From an uncultured Parabacteroides sp. (lineage in GTDB: Bacteria; Bacteroidota; Bacteroidia; Bacteroidales; Tannerellaceae): DNA of 64,000 bases. The DNA is taken from NCBI GenBank assembly GCA_937894065.1, contig CALCST010000030.1, forward strand, positions 1 to 64,000. The letters are read 5' to 3'. Under the pieces are notes generated by a model. The model did not search any database. It worked only from the letters and a program-made list of their open reading frames with translations, and had not been told where the DNA came from. Of this stretch, positions 26,119 to 35,544 are shown piece after piece (position 1 is the first letter of the stretch; each line of letters starts with the position of its first letter). Position numbers and translations under genes: made by a program.

Positions 26119-28353
26119 ATGAATCTACGGAAAGTGTTAGTTTGTGCAGCTTTGGCTCAGTGCCTTACTGGATTTGCAAACGCTCAGGAATTACCGGCAT
26201 TGAAAGATATAGTTGCCGGAAAAGTGATTGAAACCCGCTCAATGGGTGCAATGAGCTGGCTGAAGGATGGCGAGCGATACAGCCGCCTCGAAAAGAATCA
26301 GGAAACAGGAGGTTTTGATGTTGTAGCCTATAAGGCTAAAGACAACAGCCGTGAGGTTATCATACCTTCATCTATGTTTATTGATAAAACAACAGGAAAG
26401 CCTATTGCCATAAGAAGCATTTCTTGGAGTGCCGACAATAAGAAAGTCCTTATATATAACAACACCCGCCGCGTATGGAGATACGACACCCGCGGAGATT
26501 ATTGGGTTCTGGATTTGGAAAGCGGAAAACTCCGCCAACTGGGAACAGCCCGTCCCGAATCTTCACTGATGTTTGCCAAATTCTCGCCGGACGCAACAAG
26601 AGTTGCCTATGTTTCGGAAAACAATATTTATGTTGAAGACGTAGAAACCGGAAAAGTAACCCAGCTTACAAAAGACGGTTCAGACAGAATAGTCAACGGA
26701 ACATTCGACTGGGTATATGAAGAAGAATTCTCATGCCGCGACGGTTTCAGATGGAGCCCGGACGGAAAATACATCGCATATTGGCAGAGCGACACCAAAG
26801 GAACCGGCGTATTCGATATCATAAACAATGTGGATTCCATTTATCCTACGATAATGCATTTCCCTTACCCAAAAGCAGGAACAACCAACTCAGCAGTGAA
26901 AGTCGGCTATGTTCCAGCAGCCGGAGGAGCAACTTCGTGGGTGGAAATCCCGGGTGACGCACGCAACAACTACATTCCTCGAATGGATTTCATCCCCGGA
27001 AGCAACGAATTTTTTATCCAGCAGATGAACCGCCAGCAGAATACAAACCGAGTATGGACTGTTGCAATTGGCGAAACCAAACCGGTTAATATCTTCACCG
27101 ACAAAGATGCAGCATGGCTGGATACAAACGACAATATTCTTTGGCTTAAGGACAACAAATATTTCACATGGGAAAGCGAGCGCGACGGATGGCGTCATCT
27201 GTATCGTGTCAGCCGCGACGGAAAAGAGATAGTTCCGATTACCCAGGGCGATTTTGATTATATCCAGTATGTAGGAACAGACCTTAATAAAGGAGTTACC
27301 TACTTTATTGCCTCCCCGGACAATTTCACCCAGCGCTATCTTTACAGCGCAAAACTCTTCGGCGATGGCGAAGTGACCCGTCTCAGCCCTATGCAGCAAT
27401 CCGGACAACATTCATACAATATGTCTCCGACAGGAAAATGGGCAGTCCACACTTTCAGCAATGCAGTGACTCCTCCGGAAATCGACATGGTTTCACTTCC
27501 TAAACACAAATCCGTCAGAATGATTGAAGACAACGCAAAAGCCAAAGAACAATACAAGGCACTTGCCCTTCAGCCTAAGGAATTTGTGAAAGTCAAGAGT
27601 GGAGATTTGATGCTCGATGCCTATATGATTAAGCCTAAGAATTTCGACCCGTCGAAGAAATATCCGGTAATCATTGAGGTGTATGGCGAGCCGGCAGGTT
27701 CAACAGTCCAGGACGTTTGGAGCGGCGGTGATTTGTGGAATCAGTATATGGCAAATCAGGGATATATTGTTGTCAGCATCGAAAACCGTGGTGCGGCAGC
27801 TCCTCGCGGTCGTGAATGGCGCAAATGTATATATGGCGAAGTAGGAACATTTGCATCCGAGGACCAGGCTCGAGGCATTCAGGACCTTGCCCGTCAGTAT
27901 TCTTATATTGATGCATCACGAATTGGTATCACAGGTTGGAGCGGCGGCGGAAGCCAGACTTTGAACTGTATGTTCCGTTATCCGGAAGTGTTCCACACCG
28001 GAATTGCCATCGCATTCGTTGCCGATCAGCGCACATACGACACTATTTATCAGGAAAGATATATGAACACTCCTCAGGACAATCCTGATGGTTATCGCAA
28101 AGGTTCGCCTATCACTTATGCAGAAGGTTTGAAAGGCAATTTGTTGCTTATCCACGGAACAGGTGATGACAATGTTCATTATCAGAACTGCGAAATGCTG
28201 GTGAACAAACTGGTTGAATACGGAAAGATTTTCTCTCAGTTAAGCTATCCTCTCCGCTCACATAGCATTAGCGAACGCCCTGGAACCACTCTTCACCTTC
28301 GTATGTCTATGGCAGATTATTGGTTGAAGAATTTGCCTGCCGGCGGCAGATAA
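26119..28353 (+). CDS. Dipeptidyl peptidase IV-type serine peptidase (S9B)
   Basis: 744 aa with a signal peptide ending at FANAQ. The N-terminal ~480 residues form the DPP4 beta-propeller (including DWVYEEEF with the N-terminus-binding Glu pair and FRWSPDGKYIAYW). The alpha/beta hydrolase part has catalytic Ser608 in GWSGGGS, Asp683 in GTGDDNVH and His715 in RSHSIS. It releases N-terminal dipeptides (X-Pro or X-Ala) in the periplasm. The nucleophile motif has Gly where most DPP4 enzymes have Tyr (GWSYGG). It stands alone, with an inverted repeat after its stop. Confidence 0.9.
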   Translation: MNLRKVLVCAALAQCLTGFANAQELPALKDIVAGKVIETRSMGAMSWLKDGERYSRLEKNQETGGFDVVAYKAKDNSREVIIPSSMFIDKTTGKPIAIRSISWSADNKKVLIYNNTRRVWRYDTRGDYWVLDLESGKLRQLGTARPESSLMFAKFSPDATRVAYVSENNIYVEDVETGKVTQLTKDGSDRIVNGTFDWVYEEEFSCRDGFRWSPDGKYIAYWQSDTKGTGVFDIINNVDSIYPTIMHFPYPKAGTTNSAVKVGYVPAAGGATSWVEIPGDARNNYIPRMDFIPGSNEFFIQQMNRQQNTNRVWTVAIGETKPVNIFTDKDAAWLDTNDNILWLKDNKYFTWESERDGWRHLYRVSRDGKEIVPITQGDFDYIQYVGTDLNKGVTYFIASPDNFTQRYLYSAKLFGDGEVTRLSPMQQSGQHSYNMSPTGKWAVHTFSNAVTPPEIDMVSLPKHKSVRMIEDNAKAKEQYKALALQPKEFVKVKSGDLMLDAYMIKPKNFDPSKKYPVIIEVYGEPAGSTVQDVWSGGDLWNQYMANQGYIVVSIENRGAAAPRGREWRKCIYGEVGTFASEDQARGIQDLARQYSYIDASRIGITGWSGGGSQTLNCMFRYPEVFHTGIAIAFVADQRTYDTIYQERYMNTPQDNPDGYRKGSPITYAEGLKGNLLLIHGTGDDNVHYQNCEMLVNKLVEYGKIFSQLSYPLRSHSISERPGTTLHLRMSMADYWLKNLPAGGR

Positions 28354-28378
28354 GTTTTTTATAATGAAGATAAAGATA

Positions 28379-28418
28379 TTCCATATATTGTGAAAAAACT
28401 TTCTCACAATATATGGAA
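28379..28418. terminator. Palindrome after the DPP-IV gene, probable bidirectional terminator
   Basis: A perfect 15-bp stem, TTCCATATATTGTGA with TCACAATATATGGAA, and a 10-base loop are followed by CTTTTTT. It lies between convergent genes. Degenerate copies (TTTTTTCATAATATATGAAA and TTCCATATATTATGAAAAAAG) follow up to 28500. Confidence 0.65.
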
Positions 28419-28583
28419 TTCTTTTTTCATAATATATGAAAATCTTTTTTCATCAGCATGAAAATTTTTTTCCATATATTATGAAAAAAGTTTTTCACAT
28501 AGATAAAATCTATTGAAAATATAATTATATGGAATATAGGTGTTTAATTGATTCTGAAAAATAGCCTTTTCAGCTTCTCTTTC

Positions 28584-31538
28584 TCATTGCGCTCTCTCAA
28601 CCAACTTCCTAAACTCCTCAATAATATTCCTGCCCATATTAATCCTTGTGCTATCCACTTTTCTGATTTCAACCGGAGAGACAGCATCTTTATATTTGGC
28701 TTTGCCGAGGCGGATTTTCATATCATCCAGATTTCCTGTGATATTTATACCCATTTTGAATGGAACAGGAGATTTGAGGATAGAAATATGATAATCGAAG
28801 TTCATATCCAGGCCTTGAGTTCCGCCAACGGCTGCGCGATAGCGGTCGATTTCCAGAAGGAAAGGATAGATGGTGACATTTCCGTCCTCAATTGTTATGT
28901 TAGTTTCGATATGGTCGAACACATTCCTTTTCTTGTTCTTGAACATTAGCATCTTTGAAATTTCAGCAAAAGTTTCGCCATCCATAAGGACAAGGCTGTC
29001 GCCGCTGATGAACATTGCCGAGCGGAGTGTTGGAATCTTTATGTTCAGACAAGAATCCAGGGCTGTTTCGGCAGTGACATTGAAATCGACTACGCCTTCG
29101 AACGAACGAAGCATTGGGACAGTTGAGTCTAGTGACGGAACGAAATCAACCAGTCGGGAAATATCTACGTTACGCAGCTGGAAGTCAAAGCCTACATATC
29201 CTTTCTCTTTTTCACGTGCCTGATATACAAGCATAGACTTCATTTTGGCGCCAATACTTGTCATGCTCAGGTTTTTCAGGTGAATTGCCTGGTTCTTGAT
29301 ATCTACATCTCCGGAAACATTCTCGAAAATCATTTTTCCGTAGCGCACTCGTTTCAGCTTTGTGCTGAGCTCGAAGTCGAAGTTTTCAGGAACAACGAAA
29401 AGACTTAAGTCTGTTGATGTCGTATCCTGCTCGGATTTTATTGAATCTGAGGGTGAAGCCATGGCTCTTATCAGCTGATTGCAGTTCAGGTTGTTTGATG
29501 TGATTGCAAGCTCAGCTTTGATTTTCTTATTCTTTTTCAGCGATTCATACAGATTATATACGGAGCCGGTGGCAGTGATGTCGGAACGTCCTATTTTCAT
29601 AGTGGCGTTTTTAAGACTTATTTTTCTGTTGCCGACAGTAAGTGCCGTTTTTTGCATTCTGACAGGCAGAGCTATTTCCGGTGTGCGCATGATAAGATTC
29701 CTGAAACCTATTATACCTTTCGGATCCCATATTGAATCGTTTACTTTTTCTGCAGTAACGGCAAATCCGGCTTTGTCCATTCCGAATTTCATGTCTTCGA
29801 AACGGCAGAAAAATGAGTCGGCATTGAATGTGAGTTTTACTTTTGGTTTCGTAAAATCTTTTTCCGACGGACTGAGCTTGATTCCGGCAGAGGTTTTCTG
29901 ACAGAATAGTTGCAGAGAGTCGTTCTGATTGGCTTTCAGCTTGCTGAGGTTAATCTTGCAATCTAGTTCTACGATTCTGGCTGTATCTTTCGGATTCGTA
30001 GATTTTACCTCGGCTGTTGCCTTTTCGATATTAGATTTCAAGAAAGGAGAATCCAGGTTTATCTGATTTATCTCAGCATCAGCTTCGAGCAATTCGTTTC
30101 CTTTGAAATTGAATTTGGCGTCGCCGGTGAATTTGAAATTATGAATTGTGTCGGTTATTGCAAGTTTGTCGAGGTTGATTTTTCCTTTCATCTTTATTCT
30201 TCCCAAATCCTGCTTTTTCAGAGTGGAGAGTTTGCAGCGCATGCGGATATTCGCATTTACTTTTCCTTCGCACACGATTCCTTCCTGCAGAGGAAAAGTC
30301 TGCGAGAGGGCAGTGAGGTCTATTTCGGAAGTTGTGTTCAGTGTAATGTCCGGGTCGCCAAACAGGTTGTCAACTTTTGCATCGGCAAGAATTTCGGTGT
30401 GAGCGCCCTTGAAATGGAAAATTTTCAGATGCAGAAAAGATGTGTCTTTCTTCATCATATCTATTTTTCCGGAGAAGTCGGCTGTGATTTTGTCGATTCC
30501 GTATGGCAAATCCTTGTATTGTGCAGAAGCCTCGTCGATTTTCATATCCATCACAATAGTCGGCATATAATTTTTGCCATACAAACCTTTGATAGAACCG
30601 TTGAGGCTGACGGCGCCGGATGCTTTCATTTCGCCTTTCTTCAATATGCTCCGTGGAATCATATTTATAACCTTTTCCAGAGATGGCGCGTGCATGGCAT
30701 AGTTCAGGTCAATATCCAGTGCGCGCTTTATGCTGTCGCCGCGGAGAGTTCCGTTGATATCCATTTCTGTTCCGTTAACCACAAGTGCAGCATTATGCAG
30801 GGTTAGAAGTTTTTTGCTTCTTTCGAGCATAAGGCGGGTTTCGAGAGAAGTGGAAATTCTGTGTGCAAGCAATTTCCCGTCTTGCCAGAAAATTATGTTT
30901 TTATTGCTGAAGCTAAGGTCGAGGACAGACTGTTCCTTTTGCAGAGAAGCCTGAAGCTGAAGGTTTGCACCTTGCAGGCTGGTGTAAACTCTGGTTGCTC
31001 TGTCGTCGAACACGAGATTGGTGCGGCGGAAAACAAGGCGTTTGATATCTATGTCCTGCTGCATTTTTGTAGCAGAAGTGGTGTCGCTTTCTGTTGAGTC
31101 CGACTTCATAATATCCCAGTTTGACAATCCTTCCTTGTTGGTGAAAGCATATACCGAAGCGCTGTCCACAACGAGTCGGTTTATTGTAATTTTATTGTTG
31201 AGATAATCTAGCGGACTCACGACAAGCACACATTTCCTGAAAGCCAGCAAAGAGTCTGTCTTTTGCCATAATGTGTCGTTGAGCGCTTTCGAAACCAGCG
31301 AGCCGTTTGTCAGCTTAAGTCCGAAGCGCGGGAAGGTTGAGAAAAAAGTCAGTTCCACGCTTTCCATATCCAGCTTGGCATTCATTGTCTGGTTGGCAAC
31401 ACGCAACACTGTCGGAGTTATTTTCTCCGGAGTGAAAATGAAATTTAAAGTGAAGGCAATTAGTCCTAATACCAATAAAATTATGGATACAAGAGTGATG
31501 ACTAATGTCTTGATTGTTTTCCTAATTCTATTGTTCAT
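28584..31538 (-). CDS. AsmA-family inner-membrane protein
   Basis: 984 aa. One N-terminal membrane helix (residues ~8-33) is followed by an FIFTPEKITPTVLRVANQTM segment and a very long, beta-rich periplasmic region with repeated amphipathic strands. Near residue 860, VDFNVTAETALDSCLN begins the conserved AsmA C-terminal part. AsmA-like proteins (YhdP, TamB and relatives) bridge the inner and outer membranes and move phospholipids. The Bacteroidota versions are long like this one. It is transcribed leftwards from a 467-bp gap that contains a duplicated segment and no obvious partner gene. Confidence 0.85.
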   Translation of the reverse strand: MNNRIRKTIKTLVITLVSIILLVLGLIAFTLNFIFTPEKITPTVLRVANQTMNAKLDMESVELTFFSTFPRFGLKLTNGSLVSKALNDTLWQKTDSLLAFRKCVLVVSPLDYLNNKITINRLVVDSASVYAFTNKEGLSNWDIMKSDSTESDTTSATKMQQDIDIKRLVFRRTNLVFDDRATRVYTSLQGANLQLQASLQKEQSVLDLSFSNKNIIFWQDGKLLAHRISTSLETRLMLERSKKLLTLHNAALVVNGTEMDINGTLRGDSIKRALDIDLNYAMHAPSLEKVINMIPRSILKKGEMKASGAVSLNGSIKGLYGKNYMPTIVMDMKIDEASAQYKDLPYGIDKITADFSGKIDMMKKDTSFLHLKIFHFKGAHTEILADAKVDNLFGDPDITLNTTSEIDLTALSQTFPLQEGIVCEGKVNANIRMRCKLSTLKKQDLGRIKMKGKINLDKLAITDTIHNFKFTGDAKFNFKGNELLEADAEINQINLDSPFLKSNIEKATAEVKSTNPKDTARIVELDCKINLSKLKANQNDSLQLFCQKTSAGIKLSPSEKDFTKPKVKLTFNADSFFCRFEDMKFGMDKAGFAVTAEKVNDSIWDPKGIIGFRNLIMRTPEIALPVRMQKTALTVGNRKISLKNATMKIGRSDITATGSVYNLYESLKKNKKIKAELAITSNNLNCNQLIRAMASPSDSIKSEQDTTSTDLSLFVVPENFDFELSTKLKRVRYGKMIFENVSGDVDIKNQAIHLKNLSMTSIGAKMKSMLVYQAREKEKGYVGFDFQLRNVDISRLVDFVPSLDSTVPMLRSFEGVVDFNVTAETALDSCLNIKIPTLRSAMFISGDSLVLMDGETFAEISKMLMFKNKKRNVFDHIETNITIEDGNVTIYPFLLEIDRYRAAVGGTQGLDMNFDYHISILKSPVPFKMGINITGNLDDMKIRLGKAKYKDAVSPVEIRKVDSTRINMGRNIIEEFRKLVERAQ

Positions 31539-31628
31539 TTTTTTATGTGTTAGTTTTATTATTTTTCAGTTTATCTGTGCAATAGTAGTTATCTCTACGT
31601 TTTTCTCAAAGTTCTGTATATTTACTGA

Positions 31629-31775
31629 TCTTGTCAACTTGTCTCTGAAGCCTTGTCAACTGTTAAGTTTAGCAACTTTCTAAACTTGAATTATTCAAAT
31701 ATACGAATATTGTTTCTATGTGCAATGTTAATAGTAATCTTTAATGTTTAAAGTAAAATATTCCGAGTAGCTGAA
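31629..31775. repeat. Family A right half plus duplicated flank, copy 1
   Basis: CTTGTCAACTTGTCTCTGAAG and CCTTGTCAACT lead into AAACTTGAATT, the repeat terminus, at 31682-31692. The following 42 bp (31693-31734, starting ATTCAAATATACGAATATT) are identical to 32647-32688, and similarity continues to about 31775. Confidence 0.85.
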
Positions 31776-31868
31776 AAGTTATAAGAAGACAGCTTTACAG
31801 TAGATTTAGAAATTGTCAAAAGGTATAGTTGGTTTATTTCTGAGGAAATGTTTGTTATGTAAAATAAA

Positions 31869-31913
31869 AGCCAATTATTACAAATTAAGTATTATCTATT
31901 TGTAATATTGGCT
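31869..31913 (-). terminator. Hairpin downstream of the small lipoprotein gene
   Basis: AGCCAATTATTACAAAT pairs with ATTTGTAATATTGGCT, with one bulged base and a 12-base loop. On the minus strand it lies about 90 bases after the lipoprotein stop, so it is a likely terminator. Confidence 0.6.
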
Positions 31914-32005
31914 ATAAATGCTGCCGTTAGCGGTGATTACGCCCTAAGTTGCGTTTACCAACTGGTAATTCAGTATGGTTTCTGCAACTTTTTTAAGATA
32001 AACAA

Positions 32006-32491
32006 CTACTCTCTTGATTTTAAATCAGTGAGATAACCTTTCCGAATAATACATTTCGAAACAAACCCCCAATCATCTCCATGATCCCCTTCATTCAGGA
32101 CTTTACCTCGATTAGTGACATCAGCGGAAACATAAACTTTGGATTTCAATGGGATATTGTATTTCTCAAATTCTTCTACGGAAACAGCTATTCTTTTGTC
32201 TATGATATCTATTTCTGTTTGAGGAGTGCTAAGTTCTTTTTTGTAATAATCATACTCATGATAATACTCATAGGCGTATTGAGCATAATTTATTGTAACA
32301 TATCCTTCATATATTCCATGCACATAAGCCGGAACATTCTCCAACGCAAAATCAATTTCTTCTCTTTCTGTTCCTTCAAAATCTTCTGTAACGAATAACT
32401 CGGGATCTTTGTCACACGAACTCACCCCCAAAACCAGCATTCCCAAAGCCAGCAGGGACATGAATAAATTTAATAATTTTCTTGATTCCAT
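32006..32491 (-). CDS. Small lipoprotein, unknown function
   Basis: 161 aa. A lipobox (VSSC) places the lipidated cysteine at residue 26, and an acidic linker follows. The rest is a single small domain with a Tyr-rich stretch (YAQYAYEYYHEYDYYKKE). I recognise no family. It is flanked on both sides by copies of a duplicated ~130-bp sequence, and no neighbour suggests a role. Outer-membrane anchoring is inferred from the lipobox only. Confidence 0.7.
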   Translation of the reverse strand: MESRKLLNLFMSLLALGMLVLGVSSCDKDPELFVTEDFEGTEREEIDFALENVPAYVHGIYEGYVTINYAQYAYEYYHEYDYYKKELSTPQTEIDIIDKRIAVSVEEFEKYNIPLKSKVYVSADVTNRGKVLNEGDHGDDWGFVSKCIIRKGYLTDLKSRE

Positions 32492-32593
32492 AGGTTAACC
32501 AATTTTAATAAGCTGTAAATAAACATTCGGATGTTTTATTTATATATAATAATTCATACACTGGATTTGTTGTCGGAATTTCCTGTGTTTTCA

Positions 32594-32730
32594 ATTCTCT
32601 GAAGCCTTGTTAACTTTTAATTTGAGCAACTTTCGAAACTTGAATAATTCAAATATACGAATATTGTTTCTATGTGCAATGTTAATAGCATTCTTTAATG
32701 TTTTAAGAAAAATACTCTGAGTCGCTGAGA
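32594..32730. repeat. Family A right half plus duplicated flank, copy 2
   Basis: TCTCTGAAGCCTTGTTAACT, GAGCAACTTTCGAAACTTGA and then 32647-32688, identical over 42 bp to 31693-31734. Similarity runs to GAGTCGCTGAGAG near 32730, just before the promoter of the next gene. Confidence 0.85.
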
Positions 32731-32746
32731 GAATTGTGAAAAAAAA

Positions 32747-32754
32747 TAACTTTG
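32747..32754 (+). promoter_or_regulatory. -7 element for the outer-membrane beta-barrel gene
   Basis: TAACTTTG matches TAnnTTTG 25 bases before the ATG at 32779. It follows the duplicated segment directly. Confidence 0.6.
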
Positions 32755-32778
32755 TGGTATAATTAAAAAAATTAAAGC

Positions 32779-35100
32779 ATGAATAGCGTTAAAGAGGCTT
32801 TGTTTGTGTTTGTTTTCTCTATTCTTTCTGTTGGAGCTTCATCACAAAATATAACAGGAAAATTGGTTGATGAGAATAATCTACCTTTGCCATATGCCAA
32901 TGTTGTGTTGTTGTCATTGCCGGATTCGGCGTTTGTTGCAGGAACGATAAGTGGAGAGGACGGAAGTTTCGTTTTGCAGTCAACATCGGAGAATCAGATA
33001 GTTCGTATTTCTTCAATTGGTTATACTACTATATATAAGTCTGTAATCCCGCCTGATTTCGGTGTGGTGAAATTATCATCAGATGCTCTTCAGCTTGGAG
33101 AAGTGGTGGTGAAGGCTAATCTGCCGGTTACGCAAATGAAAGGAGATGCAATGGTGACAAGCATAGAAAACAGTGTGCTTAGTAAGGCAGGTTCTGCCAA
33201 TGATGTTTTGGCTAAGATTCCGGGAATTACTAAGAAACAGGACGGTTATGAAGTGTTTGGGAAAGGAACTCCTTTGATATATATTAACGGCAGAAAGCTG
33301 AATGACTTGACGGAGCTGGAACAACTGAATTCTGAAGAAATAAAGAAGGTGGAGGTAATCCGTAATCCGGGTTCAAGATATGATGCTACGGTAAAGGCTG
33401 TTGTTCGTATTCAGACCGTAAAACGCCAGGGTGACGGTTTGGGTTTTGACTTGCGTTCCAGCTATTACCAGTCGAAGAATACTGATTGGGTGGAACAGGC
33501 TAACTTTAATTATCGCCATAATAACTTGGATATTTTCGGTTCGCTGTATTTCAGCAAAATGAAAAATACGCAATACTATGATCTTGTGCTCAGGAAAAAG
33601 GGAACTCAGGAATGGATTCACAATATGAGCAGTTCGAGTTATAATGTATCTAAGATGCTGAGAGGTAACGTAGGGTTTAATTACCAGTTGAACGAAAAAC
33701 ATACATTGGGCGTGAAATATCAGCCAAATAAATATCTCTCTTCTGTCGGTCATAGTGAAACTTATACAAGTGTGATTACGGACAATAAACCGTATGATAA
33801 TATAAACACCCTGACAGATAATAATTCTGATTATGACCCGGGGCATGAAGTAAATGCCTATTACAACGGAGTATTTGGAATTGTAAATGTAGATTTCAAC
33901 GCTGACTATTTCCAAAATGGAAACAGGGATTATTCCGTTGTAAAAGAGTTGAGTGAGAATTATGAAAACAGAGATGTGCATTCTGTTGGAGATGTTAGAA
34001 ATCGTCTTGCGGCTGGTAAACTGATAGTTTCAATGCCTTTGGGAAAAGGAACTTTTTCCGTTGGAAGTGAGGTGACTTATACGCACCGTAATGATGATTA
34101 TCTGAATGAGGAAAATTATGTGCCTACGTCTTACAGTAAACTGAAAGAGATAAATGCTGCTGGATTTGTGGAATATAACCGGAGTTTCCAATGGGGTGAC
34201 TGGTCTGTCGGATTGAGATATGAACATGATAAATTCGATTATTATGAAAACGACAAATATATGGAAGACCAGAGCCGTACATTTGACAATATATTCCCAA
34301 ATGTTTCTTTCTCAACCAAATTATGGGAAATACAGACTCAGTTAAGTTATACTGCTAAAACCGAAAGACCTTCATATAGACAACTGAGCAATAATGTCTC
34401 TTATTCCGACCGTTTTACTTTGCAGAAAGGATCTCCGACATTGCGCCCTACAATTACACACGACTTGTCGCTGGCTGCCGTATGGAAATGTCTGCAACTT
34501 AGTATTTCATATGCTCAGACCAAGAACTGGATATTATATTGGGGAGAATTGATAGAGGAAGACGGATCACAAACTATGTTGAGTCATATAAACTGGGATA
34601 AATCGATTCCTTCATTCTCGGCATTTCTTTCGGCATCGCCTAGAATAGGTTGCTGGTCTCCGATGATTGGTGCGGGAGTTCAGAAGCAATGGCTTACAGT
34701 GGAGTCGTTTGGCGAGCCTTTTGATATGAAATCTCCGATATTTGTAGCGAATTTCAACAATACGATAGAATTGCCGAAAGGTTTCATGGTTGGATTGGAT
34801 GCTGAATTTCAGAGCAAAGGTGCTTTTCAGAATGTTTTTATGGAACATTCCAAAGGTCGCGTGAATATTTCCTTAAGAAAAAGTTTCCTGAAAGATGCTC
34901 TAAGTTTGGAGTTAAAAGGCTCGGATTTATTCTATACCAACAAGGAGTATCTGCATCTTTATAGTGGAGATTATAATCTCTATCAGGAAAATTCATATGA
35001 TACTCGTGAATTTTCTGTTACCGTAAGATATAAATTCAACTCAAGCAAGAGCAAATACAAAGGTTCAGGAGCCGGTCAGAGCCAGAAGAATCGAATGTGA
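32779..35100 (+). CDS. Outer-membrane beta-barrel family protein (TonB-receptor related)
   Basis: 773 aa with a signal peptide ending at ASSQ. Residues ~24-105 form a carboxypeptidase-regulatory-like domain (ITGKLVDENNLPLPYANVVLL). A plug-like segment follows (VLAKIPGITKKQDGYEVFGK, with IYINGRKL), then a barrel with alternating aromatic strands (for example RPSYRQLSNNVSYSDRF). This layout fits the Bacteroidota 'outer membrane beta-barrel protein' relatives of TonB receptors. No TonB box or SusD partner is obvious, so substrate import is uncertain. Confidence 0.85.
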   Translation: MNSVKEALFVFVFSILSVGASSQNITGKLVDENNLPLPYANVVLLSLPDSAFVAGTISGEDGSFVLQSTSENQIVRISSIGYTTIYKSVIPPDFGVVKLSSDALQLGEVVVKANLPVTQMKGDAMVTSIENSVLSKAGSANDVLAKIPGITKKQDGYEVFGKGTPLIYINGRKLNDLTELEQLNSEEIKKVEVIRNPGSRYDATVKAVVRIQTVKRQGDGLGFDLRSSYYQSKNTDWVEQANFNYRHNNLDIFGSLYFSKMKNTQYYDLVLRKKGTQEWIHNMSSSSYNVSKMLRGNVGFNYQLNEKHTLGVKYQPNKYLSSVGHSETYTSVITDNKPYDNINTLTDNNSDYDPGHEVNAYYNGVFGIVNVDFNADYFQNGNRDYSVVKELSENYENRDVHSVGDVRNRLAAGKLIVSMPLGKGTFSVGSEVTYTHRNDDYLNEENYVPTSYSKLKEINAAGFVEYNRSFQWGDWSVGLRYEHDKFDYYENDKYMEDQSRTFDNIFPNVSFSTKLWEIQTQLSYTAKTERPSYRQLSNNVSYSDRFTLQKGSPTLRPTITHDLSLAAVWKCLQLSISYAQTKNWILYWGELIEEDGSQTMLSHINWDKSIPSFSAFLSASPRIGCWSPMIGAGVQKQWLTVESFGEPFDMKSPIFVANFNNTIELPKGFMVGLDAEFQSKGAFQNVFMEHSKGRVNISLRKSFLKDALSLELKGSDLFYTNKEYLHLYSGDYNLYQENSYDTREFSVTVRYKFNSSKSKYKGSGAGQSQKNRM

Positions 35101-35158
35101 GATTAATGTTTTGGCATAAGCCTTTTATTAGCTATAAGACAAATTATTTGTAAACACC

Positions 35159-35189
35159 TTTGAAATGTGCGGAAAGCTTCGTAAGTTTG
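35159..35189 (+). promoter_or_regulatory. Full-consensus Bacteroides promoter
   Basis: TTTG (35159-35162), 19 bp, then TAAGTTTG (35182-35189) match both the -33 and -7 elements. It lies about 55 bases before the 94-aa gene. Confidence 0.8.
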
Positions 35190-35244
35190 TCATATATAAT
35201 AACTGGAGTTAAGGACAAACTCACAAACTCAAAAACTAAAAAAT

Positions 35245-35529
35245 ATGGCTAAAAGAAGAGAATTAAAAAAAGACATTAGCTATGTAGCTGGCGAACTGTT
35301 TACAGAAGCATTGGTTTGCAAACTGTTTATCCCTGGTGTTGAAGTGGAAAAGGCAGAAGCTGTTATGGCACGTATTCTAGATATGCAGGATGAATTTGTG
35401 CGTCGTGCTCATCGTCCTGACGGAAAAGACAATCCGGCATTGGTAAAAGAATATTATCGTAAGCTAAGAGTTGATTTGCAGACTGAAGTTGATGCAATCG
35501 CAACTGAAATAGCTGACTTGAACAAATAA
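35245..35529 (+). CDS. Conserved-type small cytosolic protein, unknown function
   Basis: 94 aa, highly charged and predicted helical, without signal or membrane segment (MAKRRELKKDISYVAGELF at the start). Codon use and a full-consensus promoter make it a real gene. It ends 15 bp before the acyltransferase gene, so the two are probably one transcript. I recall similar short proteins in Bacteroidales but no function. A structural or regulatory partner role is only a guess. Confidence 0.7.
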   Translation: MAKRRELKKDISYVAGELFTEALVCKLFIPGVEVEKAEAVMARILDMQDEFVRRAHRPDGKDNPALVKEYYRKLRVDLQTEVDAIATEIADLNK

Positions 35530-35544
35530 AAGAAGGGATTTTGA

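Larger units (their letters stand above)
31539..32005. other. Gap upstream of the AsmA gene
   Basis: This 467-bp gap holds no credible gene. It contains a family A right half (31629-31692) continuing into a segment duplicated at 32647 (31693-31775), then a hairpin at 31869-31913 that may terminate the lipoprotein mRNA, and small GTTGC/GCAAC stems near 31950-31990. Confidence 0.65.

Noticed and set aside
28548..28949. Plus-strand frames antisense to the AsmA gene
   Set aside because: They are shadows of the real minus-strand gene, with no signal or family features.
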